DNA from: Thiohalocapsa sp. | GTDB lineage: Bacteria; Pseudomonadota; Gammaproteobacteria; Chromatiales; Chromatiaceae | Reading direction: 5' to 3' | Assembly: GCF_019695415.1 (NCBI RefSeq) | Contig: NZ_JAIFKJ010000167.1 | Span: 3,102-8,722 of the forward strand | Length of the DNA stretch: 5,621 nt | Part shown: piece after piece, positions 1 through 5,621 of the stretch | Position numbering within the stretch: position 1 is the first letter of the stretch | How the letters are laid out: every line of letters starts with the position of its first letter | Position numbers and translations under genes: made by a program | The notes under the pieces: generated by a model | Told to the model about the DNA's origin: nothing | Seen by the model: the letters and a program-made list of their open reading frames with translations, nothing else | The model's database searches: none

Positions 1-1
1 G

Positions 2-3000
2 GGGGAGGGCGCCCGGATAAACGTCCCGTGCCGGGGCGGGTTCGCCCGGTACCCCGGGGCGTCGGCCACGGAAGTGGGGCATCTCAGTGCCGGCCCGGCC
101 GAGCAGGTTCTCTCCGAGATCAAGGGCGTCAAGCACATCTACTCCGTCTCGCGCCCCGGCATGGCCGTGATCACGGTGCAGTTCCGCGTCGGCGAGGACC
201 GCACCGACGCCATCGTGCGCCTGCACAGCAAAGTCATGTCCAACGAGGACTGGCTGCCGCCGAACCTCGGCGTGGCGCCGCCCATCATCAAGCCCAAGGG
301 CATTGACGACGTGCCCATCCTCACCGCCACGTTGTGGTCCAAGGACCAAAACGTCGGCGCCTACGAGCTGGGCAAGGTGGCCCACGCGTTGGAGCAGGAG
401 ATCAAGCGTGTGGAGGGCACCCGCGACGTCTACACCGTCGGCGTGCCCGAGCAGGTGGTGCGCGTCATCCTGGACCCGCAGGCGCTCGCCGCCCACGGCA
501 TCGACCTCACCGACCTGCGCCGCTCGCTTCAGGCCAGCAACACAATCCGCGACGACATCGGCGTGGTGGCCGACAACACCGAGGTGCTGGTGCAGGCGGG
601 CACCTTCCTGACTGACCCGCAGGACATCGGCGCCCTGGTGGTGGGCCTGCACGGCGGTCGGCCCGTCTACCTGCGCGATGTGGCCAGCATCGAGCGCGGC
701 CCGGAGGAGCCCGAGAGCTACGTCTGGATGGGCATGGGGCCGGGTGCCGCCCACGGCGAAGGCACCCAGGAGGTCGGTGAGGTCGGCGACTGCGCCTTGG
801 CCATGGGCTGCGCGACGCCCGCGGTGACCATCGCCGTCGCCAAGAAGGAGGGCGAGAACGCCGTGGACATCGCCGAGCGCGTCGTCGAGCGCTTCGGGCA
901 GCTTGAGGGCATCTTCATCCCCGAGGGGTTGGAGGTCAGCATCACCCGCAACTACGGCGAGACCGCCGACACCAAGGCGAAGAAGCTCATCACCAAGCTG
1001 GCGTTTGCCACCATCAGCGTCGTGGCGCTGGTGCTGCTGGTCATCGGCTGGCGCGAGGCCATCATCGTCGGCGCCGCGGTCATCGTCACCCTGGCGCTGA
1101 CGCTGTTCGCGAGCTGGGCCTGGGGCTTCACGCTGAACCGCGTGTCGCTGTTCGCGCTGATCTTCTCCATCGGCATCCTGGTCGATGACGCCATCGTCGT
1201 GGTCGAGAACATCCACCGGCACATGGCGCTGTGGCCCCGGAAGAAACTCCTGGAGCTGATGCCGGGCGCCGTGGACGAGGTGGGCAGCCCGACGATTCTG
1301 GCCACCTTCACCGTCATCGCAGCCCTCTTGCCCATGGCCTTCGTCACCGGGCTGATGGGGCCGTACATGAGCCCGATTCCCATCAACGCCTCCATGGGCA
1401 TGCTCATCTCCCTGGTGGTGGCCTTCGTCTTCACCCCCTGGATGAGCAACTTCATGCTCGGCAGGCGGCATGATGCCGCAGCCGCCTCCGGCGAGTCCGC
1501 GCACGGACACCATGACGAGGGCGGCAGCGCCTTCCTGAAGCGTCTGTTCAACACCCTCATCGGCCCCTTCCTGGCGGGCGGCCGCGGCAAGCTGAACCGT
1601 TGGCTGCTGCTGGCGGGTGTGCTGCTGCTCATTGCGGGCTCGATGCTGCTCGCCGTGAACCGGGTGGTGATCATGAAAATGCTGCCCTTCGACAACAAGA
1701 GCGAGTTCCAGGTGGTGCTCGACATGCCCGAGGGCACCAGCCTGGAGCAGACGGCGCGCGTCCTCGGCGAGATGGGCGAATTCTTGAGCACCGTCCCCGA
1801 GGTGGCCAACTACCAGGTCTACGCCGGCACCGCCGCGCCCATCAACTTCAACGGCCTGGTGCGCCAGTACTACCTGCGCGAAGGCGCACACCTGGGCGAC
1901 ATCCAGGTCAACCTGGTGGACAAGCACCACCGCGACGACAAGAGCCACAAGATCGCGCTCAGGCTGCGCGAACCCTTGCAGGCCATCGCAAGGCAATACG
2001 ACGGCAATGCCAAGCTCGTCGAGATCCCGCCCGGCCCGCCGGTGCTCTCGCCATTGGTCGCCGAGGTCTACGGCATCGACTACGACGGTCAGATCGCCAT
2101 CGCCAAGCAGGTGCGCGAGGTCTTCGGCGAGACCGCTGACATCGTCGACATCGACGACTCGGTGGAATACCCGTCGGAGAAGGTGCTCGTGGTGGTGGAC
2201 CGCGCCAAGGCCGCGCGCCTAGGCGTCGAGCAGGCCAGCGTCGCCCAGGCGCTGGCCACGGTGCTGGACGGCGAGGACATGAGCTTCCTGCACGGCGCCA
2301 ACGTCAAGTACGCCGTGCCCATCCGCGTCGAGTACGACGCCGCCGACAAGGCGGACCTGGAGCAGGTTCTGGCGCTGAGAGTGCGCTCGATGGGCGGGCA
2401 GCTGGTGCCCCTGTCGGAGATCGTCGACGTGGTGGAGACCACCCGCGCCCACAGCATCTACCACAAGGACCTGCTGCCCGTCGTCTATGTCACCGGCGAC
2501 ATGGCCGGCCCCATCGACAGCCCCCTCTATGGCCTGTTCGCCATCGCCGGCCGGCTCACCGACGATCTCGGCCTGCCGCAGTGGTACATGCAGCAGCCGG
2601 ACAACCCCTACGAGTTCAGCGTCAAATGGGACGGCGAATGGCAGATCACCTATGAGACCTTCCGTGACATGGGGCTGGCCTACGGCGTCGGCCTGCTGCT
2701 GATCTACCTGCTGGTGGTCGCCCAATTCCGCAGCTACCTGGTGCCACTGGTGATCATGGCACCGATTCCGCTCACCATCATCGGTATCATGCCCGGCCAT
2801 GCCCTGCTCGGTGCCCAGTTCACCGCCACCAGCATGATCGGCATGATCGCACTCGCCGGCATCATCGTGCGCAACTCCATCCTGCTGGTGGACTTCATCA
2901 ACCAGCAGGTCAGAGAGGGCAGCAGCCTGGAGCAGGCGGTCATCGAGTCCGCCATCGTCCGCGCCAAGCCCATCATGCTCACCGCCATCGCCGCCATGGC

Positions 3001-3163
3001 CGGCGCCGTGTTCATCCTGGATGACCCGATCTTCTCCGGGCTCGCCGTTTCCCTGCTGTTCGGTCTCTTCGTCTCCACCGTGTTGACGCTGGTGGTGATT
3101 CCGGTCGTGTACTACGGGGTGATGAGGAAGCGCGTGGAGTGGATCAGGACGGCGACGGGGTGA
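2..3163 (+). CDS. RND-family inner-membrane efflux transporter (AcrB/HAE-like), 5' truncated by window edge
   Basis: Proton-driven RND permease, the inner-membrane part of a tripartite efflux system that normally works with a periplasmic adaptor and an outer-membrane channel; neither is in the window. The frame is open from base 2, giving about 1053 codons. The family is usually about 1050-1110 residues, so roughly 50 residues including TM1 are missing. The GTG at 74 is an internal Val: the conserved YPGASATEV motif is encoded just before and across it (50-76). Counting that Val as 1, the periplasmic porter domain is followed by TM2-TM6 at about 309-460, with the TM4 proton-relay pair D371/D372 in VDDAIVVVEN. 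A His-rich linker at 464-484 precedes TM7 (about 507-532), then a second porter domain and TM8-TM12 (about 866-1018). TM10 has R933 (IVRNSILLVDF) where AcrB has Lys940. The gene ends in TGA at 3161-3163. Family assignment is firm; substrate (drug, metal or other) cannot be read from the sequence. Confidence 0.95.
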   Translation, partial: GEGARINVPCRGGFARYPGASATEVGHLSAGPAEQVLSEIKGVKHIYSVSRPGMAVITVQFRVGEDRTDAIVRLHSKVMSNEDWLPPNLGVAPPIIKPKGIDDVPILTATLWSKDQNVGAYELGKVAHALEQEIKRVEGTRDVYTVGVPEQVVRVILDPQALAAHGIDLTDLRRSLQASNTIRDDIGVVADNTEVLVQAGTFLTDPQDIGALVVGLHGGRPVYLRDVASIERGPEEPESYVWMGMGPGAAHGEGTQEVGEVGDCALAMGCATPAVTIAVAKKEGENAVDIAERVVERFGQLEGIFIPEGLEVSITRNYGETADTKAKKLITKLAFATISVVALVLLVIGWREAIIVGAAVIVTLALTLFASWAWGFTLNRVSLFALIFSIGILVDDAIVVVENIHRHMALWPRKKLLELMPGAVDEVGSPTILATFTVIAALLPMAFVTGLMGPYMSPIPINASMGMLISLVVAFVFTPWMSNFMLGRRHDAAAASGESAHGHHDEGGSAFLKRLFNTLIGPFLAGGRGKLNRWLLLAGVLLLIAGSMLLAVNRVVIMKMLPFDNKSEFQVVLDMPEGTSLEQTARVLGEMGEFLSTVPEVANYQVYAGTAAPINFNGLVRQYYLREGAHLGDIQVNLVDKHHRDDKSHKIALRLREPLQAIARQYDGNAKLVEIPPGPPVLSPLVAEVYGIDYDGQIAIAKQVREVFGETADIVDIDDSVEYPSEKVLVVVDRAKAARLGVEQASVAQALATVLDGEDMSFLHGANVKYAVPIRVEYDAADKADLEQVLALRVRSMGGQLVPLSEIVDVVETTRAHSIYHKDLLPVVYVTGDMAGPIDSPLYGLFAIAGRLTDDLGLPQWYMQQPDNPYEFSVKWDGEWQITYETFRDMGLAYGVGLLLIYLLVVAQFRSYLVPLVIMAPIPLTIIGIMPGHALLGAQFTATSMIGMIALAGIIVRNSILLVDFINQQVREGSSLEQAVIESAIVRAKPIMLTAIAAMAGAVFILDDPIFSGLAVSLLFGLFVSTVLTLVVIPVVYYGVMRKRVEWIRTATG

Positions 3164-3292
3164 GGCTCCGGTGGACGCCCGGGCGGCGCGAGCGGGGGTC
3201 GGCGCCAAGGATGCAACAAGGTGACTGTCGGGGACGCCCGGACTCGTCTTCTTCCATCGCCATCATCTCGTGTCTCCGGCGATCCCGGGTGG
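3164..3292. other. Intergenic gap between convergent pump gene and GMC remnant
   Basis: No gene is supported in this 129-base stretch. It contains a 10-base direct repeat, GGACGCCCGG, at 3173-3182 and 3232-3241. No GC-rich hairpin followed by a T-run is visible, so I cannot name a classical intrinsic terminator for the pump gene. Confidence 0.5.
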
Positions 3293-3305
3293 TTATAACG
3301 ACCCG
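3286..3305. repeat. 20-base imperfect palindrome (CGGGT-G-GTTATAAC-G-ACCCG)
   Basis: The arms CGGGT (3286-3290) and ACCCG (3301-3305) flank a perfect 8-base palindrome GTTATAAC (3292-3299), with only a G/G mismatch on each side. It overlaps the TAA stop (3295-3293) of the minus-strand GMC remnant and lies between convergent genes. It may be a bidirectional transcription-ending hairpin or a dyad protein-binding site; no T-tract follows, so the role is open. Confidence 0.45.
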
Positions 3306-3545
3306 CGGCTCAGTAGGCCGGCGATGTGATCCGGCGTGCGCAAGGAAAGCGCCTCGATGGTCAGCGAAGGGGCTTCGCCGCCGCCTGAGCTTGGAAATAC
3401 GCTCGCATCCGCGACGAACAGACCGCATCGCCTGCAGGTACAGACGATGTGCCTTGCCGGAGAAATGCAGCGTACTCCCGCCGGCGCCCAGCACATGACT
3501 GTCGCGCCAGGCCGCCCTGTGCGTTCCCGCAACCAATACTCCCAA
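3293..3545 (-). pseudogene. Frameshifted C-terminal fragment of a GMC-type flavin oxidoreductase
   Basis: Two adjacent minus-strand frames join into one recognisable C-terminus. The first (3545 down to 3426) carries RDSHVLGAGG, resembling the catalytic-His motif of GMC oxidoreductases, then STLHFSGKAHRL, resembling the region before the last FAD-contacting segment. The second (3424 down to the TAA at 3295-3293) reads GLFVADASVFPSSGGG followed by EAPSLTIEALSLRTPDHIAG, a typical GMC_oxred_C ending. The frames are out of register around 3423-3428. Restoring two bases there (ATGCGG to ATGCCGGG) would give M-P-G-L-F-V-A-D, the family's usual wording. From the His to the Pro of EAPSLTI is about 43 residues, close to the His-to-second-catalytic-residue spacing of the family; Ala stands where Asn or His is usual. 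There is no FAD-binding N-terminal part upstream: a sulfotransferase gene ends at 3696. Either a decayed remnant or sequencing error plus rearrangement. The left boundary 3545 is only the first TTG; similarity could extend further. Confidence 0.6.
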
Positions 3546-3695
3546 GAAGCGTCGTTGGACGGCCGTCAGGGTGCGTCCCGCGGGGTGACTGGCAAGGCGC
3601 AGCGCCCCCGAGCAGGAGCGCTTCGAGGCGGCGGCAACAGTAATGGCCTGCGTCCCGGAACCAACCCTCTGCCGTTTTGGCGTTCCAGCGCCGCG
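3546..3695. other. Non-coding stretch downstream of the sulfotransferase gene
   Basis: One minus-strand frame stays open here, continuous with the first half of the GMC fragment and in register with the sulfotransferase stop. It has no good start and no domain I recognise. A short piece near 3545-3580 (TLTAVQRRFLGVL) could be further GMC remnant, but this is weak. No terminator or RNA gene is apparent. Confidence 0.4.
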
Positions 3696-4598
3696 TCAGC
3701 TCGCCGCCGGCGGCACGGGCGACGGGTTGGCCTGGTGCAGACTGATCCCCTGCGCGGTGACCGCCTTGTCCCAGAAGCGCGCGAAATGGGCCACCCGCTT
3801 CCAGGCCGGGCTTCCCTGGACCGAGTCGTCGAAGATGCTGGGCCACTGTGGGCCCTGTGGCTCGACCTTCATGCGGATCTTGTGCAGGTCCTTGAAGCCG
3901 TAAGCGAAGTCGTCTTCCGTGGTGATTTGCTCCACGTTGTCGAAGTCGTGCCGGAACAGCGGCTCATCGAGGAACCGATAGACCCCTTCCAGGACTTCGC
4001 GCGGGTGGTTGGTCAGCTGCTCGTAATCGATGAAATGCATGTTCTGGCGCCAGCCACGGGTCAGCGCGTCCCTGACGGCGTTGAAGGCGCGCCCCACGGG
4101 CTGGGCATCGTCGATGAAGAGCTCGAAGCGCCCGAGCGCCGTCTTGCACTTGACGACATTGTTCATCTCCAGCGGCACCTGGCCCAGGGCCGAGGTCTTG
4201 CGGTACAGCCCCTCGAAAGACGCCAGTACGTCGCGCAGGTCCCGCACCGTCACCAGCACCCTGACCCGGTCGCGCCCCCCGATCAGCTCGGCGGCCATCT
4301 CCAGGAACTCCAGCCAATAGCGGTTCTTGTCGAAGCACACGGGCTGCGGCTCCTTTTCGAAGTAGCCGTAGAGCATGCTGCGCAGCACGTTGCGCTTCAG
4401 AACCTCGTTCTCTTGGCGATCCCGGGCGCGATTCGCATCGTTCTTGTCCCAGGTGTTGCGCACCTGGGCGAGCATATCGAGGATGCCGGACGTGGGCGTG
4501 ACGTAGTAACGGGGATTCTGCCCCAGGATGTTCATCAACAGGGTCGAGCCGCTGCGCGGCAGCCCGGCGACGAAATAGACCGTCTTGTCTTCGCTCAT
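3696..4598 (-). CDS. Sulfotransferase family protein (PAPS-dependent), 300 aa
   Basis: Predicted to transfer a sulfuryl group from 3'-phosphoadenosine-5'-phosphosulfate to an acceptor that cannot be deduced. The 5'-phosphosulfate-binding loop is GLPRSGSTLL at residues 12-21. The 3'-phosphate-binding motif is TVRDLRDVLASFE at 117-129, with R119 and S127 the expected contacts. A later segment, HFIDYEQLTNHPREVL then YRFLDEPLF (188-215), matches the family's conserved C-terminal helix region. Length is normal for bacterial Sulfotransfer-type proteins. There is no signal peptide or membrane helix, so it is probably cytoplasmic. I chose ATG 4598 because the P-loop begins 12 residues in, as is usual; an in-frame TTG at 4625 would add nine residues with no similarity. 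The ribosome site is weak (AGAAG about 10 bases upstream). The stop is TGA at 3698-3696. A 12-base palindrome GCCGCCGGCGGC (3703-3714) lies in the last codons. It follows the surface-protein gene on the same strand after a 137-base gap. Confidence 0.93.
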   Translation of the reverse strand: MSEDKTVYFVAGLPRSGSTLLMNILGQNPRYYVTPTSGILDMLAQVRNTWDKNDANRARDRQENEVLKRNVLRSMLYGYFEKEPQPVCFDKNRYWLEFLEMAAELIGGRDRVRVLVTVRDLRDVLASFEGLYRKTSALGQVPLEMNNVVKCKTALGRFELFIDDAQPVGRAFNAVRDALTRGWRQNMHFIDYEQLTNHPREVLEGVYRFLDEPLFRHDFDNVEQITTEDDFAYGFKDLHKIRMKVEPQGPQWPSIFDDSVQGSPAWKRVAHFARFWDKAVTAQGISLHQANPSPVPPAAS

Positions 4599-4735
4599 GC
4601 GGGATTCGCTTCTGGCCGGAACCAAGATAGGCTACCGGAGGCCTCGCGCCAGCGAAACCGCCGCCGTCAAGACGCCGCCCGGTAGTCGAGCCCTGTGGGA
4701 GCGGCGTCCCCGCCGCGACTGGGCGCCGAATCGCC
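4599..4735. other. Intergenic region between surface-protein gene and sulfotransferase
   Basis: This 137-base gap contains a REP-like hairpin at its right end (described separately) and presumably the sulfotransferase promoter. A TATCTT element at about 4626-4631 (minus strand) could be a -10 box, but I find no -35 at acceptable spacing, so no promoter is called. Confidence 0.4.
4693..4723 (+). repeat. REP-like palindromic element (GTGGGAGCGGC type)
   Basis: The sequence begins CTGTGGGAGCGGCG, runs through TCCC, and continues CGCCGCGACTGGG. GCGGCG (4701-4706) and CGCCGC (4711-4716) form a perfect 6-bp stem around a 4-base loop, preceded by a GTGG head. This closely resembles the extragenic REP elements of Pseudomonas, Xanthomonas and related gammaproteobacteria (TGTAGGAGCGGC...GCCGCGA), which are mobilised by RAYT transposases. 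It lies about 13 bases beyond the stop of the minus-strand surface-protein gene, where such hairpins often act in transcript termination or 3'-end stability. Only one copy is in the window, so its repetitive nature in this genome is inferred from resemblance. Confidence 0.7.
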
Positions 4736-5621
4736 TCAGCCGCTCCGACCACACCGCCGCCGGGCGAGCCCGAGCGCCCCCAGACCGGGCAGCAGCAGCC
4801 ACAAGGGCGTGGGCAGCGGGATCTGTTGCTGCCCCTCGGTGACCCGCAGCCGGATACTGGCGTTGTTGTCGACGAAGAGCAGGTCCGCGTCGGCCCAGTC
4901 GGGAAGCCCGAGGAAGGTCGCACCGAGGTTATCGAAGCCCAGGATGTCATCTGCGTCGATGAAGCTGACCTCATAGGTGCCGGGCTCGGTGAGGAACGAC
5001 AAGTCGTCGAAGATGACCTGGCTGCCGGTGCCGAACGTGATGGTATCGAGGACCTCGTAGAAGTCGAGCTCGCCGGATTCGAAGCCCACCATATCCACCA
5101 TCAGCGTTCCTTCGAACTGCACGGCGCTCTCGAAGGTCAGCGTGCCGATCTGGCCGTTGGCCATGTCCTCTGCGTCCACGGTGGCATCCGCACCGATGCC
5201 GATCGCGTCGCCGATCGACGGGATGTTGGGTCCGAAGTCCGAGGCGATCGCGGCGGGGTCGAAGGACCCGTCGAGTCCAATCCTACCGCCGTCGCCGCTC
5301 AACCGGCCGGCATCGATGGAGATGGTGCCGGCCTCCAGCAGCCCGTTGACGACGGTCTCCGGGACCCCGCCGCTATTCAGCGGTCCTGTGCCAGTGGATG
5401 TTGGTCCACCGCCTGCGGACTCCTGGATGAAGGCGCCCCCGCCGATCACCTCGCCCGTGTCCGTGATCTCGAACAGGCCGCTGTTGCGGATCGCGCCCGC
5501 GTTGTACAGCTCGCCGCTGTTGCGCAAGACGCCGTTGGCCTGGTTGTTGATCTGGCCGTAGTTGCCGAGATAGCCGGAGTTGTCGAGGGTCGCATCGTTA
5601 TTGATCACACCGCCATCGGTG
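4736..5621 (-). CDS. Secreted repeat protein with VPLPA/PEP-CTERM-type C-terminal sorting signal, 5' truncated
   Basis: The frame is open to the right edge, so the start and signal peptide lie outside; the GTG at 5608 is just the first possible start inside the window and reads as a Val within the repeats. Counting from it, 290 residues are visible. Residues 10-47 are short Asn-Gly repeats of about six residues (NSGYLG, NYGQIN, NSGELY, NAGAIR, NSGLFE), as in beta-helical adhesin-like proteins. A Gly/Ser/Thr-rich stretch (about 54-80) and an acidic beta-rich domain follow, including TLTFESAVQFEGTLMVDMVG. Residues 263-285 are the anchor: IPLPTPLW, a hydrophobic helix LLLPGLGALGLA, then RRR. This matches VPLPA-CTERM/PEP-CTERM tripartite signals, which are recognised by exosortases in Gram-negative bacteria and imply export and envelope processing. 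The basic tail is slightly long (RRRCGRSG). No exosortase is in the window. Function is unknown; a surface or biofilm-matrix role is inference. Confidence 0.85.
   Translation of the reverse strand, partial: TDGGVINNDATLDNSGYLGNYGQINNQANGVLRNSGELYNAGAIRNSGLFEITDTGEVIGGGAFIQESAGGGPTSTGTGPLNSGGVPETVVNGLLEAGTISIDAGRLSGDGGRIGLDGSFDPAAIASDFGPNIPSIGDAIGIGADATVDAEDMANGQIGTLTFESAVQFEGTLMVDMVGFESGELDFYEVLDTITFGTGSQVIFDDLSFLTEPGTYEVSFIDADDILGFDNLGATFLGLPDWADADLLFVDNNASIRLRVTEGQQQIPLPTPLWLLLPGLGALGLARRRCGRSG
5468..5621 (-). repeat. Tandem hexapeptide N-[SAY]-G-x-[LIF]-x coding repeats
   Basis: Within the surface-protein gene the encoded repeats step every six residues: NSGYLG, NYGQIN, an irregular unit NQANGVLR, then NSGELY, NAGAIR and NSGLFE. 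The last codon is at 5468. The region reaches the window edge (TDGGVINNDATLDNSG), so more copies probably lie upstream. Six-residue periodicity with an inward aliphatic position suggests a solenoid/beta-helix fold. Confidence 0.7.

Noticed and set aside
74..76. GTG as the pump start codon
   Set aside because: The conserved YPGASATEV motif is encoded upstream and through it, and the frame stays open to base 2. TM1 would also be missing.
952..1809. 285-codon minus-strand open frame
   Set aside because: Antisense to RND TM2-TM7; Ser/Met/Thr-rich composition with no domain.
2219..3208. 329-codon minus-strand open frame under the pump gene
   Set aside because: Its protein is rich in H, D, G and Q in the pattern produced by antisense reading of a membrane-protein gene; the plus-strand RND motifs are unambiguous.
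3173..3241. GGACGCCCGG direct repeat as an attachment site or mobile-element boundary
   Set aside because: Only 10 bases, made of common GC-rich words, with no integrase, transposase or inverted ends between the copies.
3703..3714. GCCGCCGGCGGC palindrome as a terminator
   Set aside because: It is inside the last codons (VPPAAS), is explained by Pro/Ala codon use, and has no T-run after it on the minus strand.
3361..3846. 161-codon minus-strand frame overlapping the sulfotransferase end and the GMC remnant
   Set aside because: It is a third frame matching neither the sulfotransferase nor the GMC signatures; no recognisable domain.
4623..4625. TTG as an upstream start for the sulfotransferase
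   Set aside because: The nine extra residues have no family similarity, and ATG at 4598 places the P-loop at the usual distance from the start.
3336..4685. 449-codon open frame on the plus strand
   Set aside because: It lies antisense to the sulfotransferase, which has clear motifs in its own frame. The encoded protein is low in recognisable motifs and typical of antisense frames in GC-rich DNA.

Overview
This is a GC-rich window with no complete operon. It looks like a piece of a proteobacterial (probably gammaproteobacterial) chromosome. Three things point that way: high-GC third positions, a GTGGGAGCGGC-type REP hairpin of the kind scattered between genes in Pseudomonas, Xanthomonas and relatives, and a protein ending in a VPLPA-type (PEP-CTERM-like) envelope sorting signal. 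The lineage is an inference; there is no rRNA or other marker gene.

Layout. (1) Bases 2-3163, plus strand: most of an inner-membrane RND efflux pump of the AcrB/HAE-like type. It runs off the left edge without its N-terminus, so the GTG at 74 is an internal valine and not the start. (2) Bases 3164-3292: a short gap between convergent genes, with a 20-base imperfect palindrome at its right end. (3) Bases 3293-3545, minus strand: the C-terminal end of what reads as a GMC-type flavin oxidoreductase, split by a frameshift near 3425 and lacking the rest of the gene. This is a remnant or an assembly error. (4) Bases 3546-3695: about 150 bases with no supported feature. (5) Bases 3696-4598, minus strand: an intact 300-residue sulfotransferase-family protein with clear PAPS-binding motifs. 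(6) Bases 4599-4735: an intergenic region holding a REP-like hairpin. (7) Bases 4736-5621, minus strand: the C-terminal part of a secreted repeat protein with hexapeptide N-x-G repeats and a VPLPA-type C-terminal anchor, running off the right edge.

The pump is convergent with the other three genes and probably independent of them. The surface protein and the sulfotransferase lie in tandem on the minus strand but are separated by 137 bases containing the REP hairpin, so co-transcription is uncertain. No convincing new multi-gene system is visible. The least routine items are the frameshifted GMC remnant, the REP hairpin behind the surface-protein gene, and the surface protein itself.
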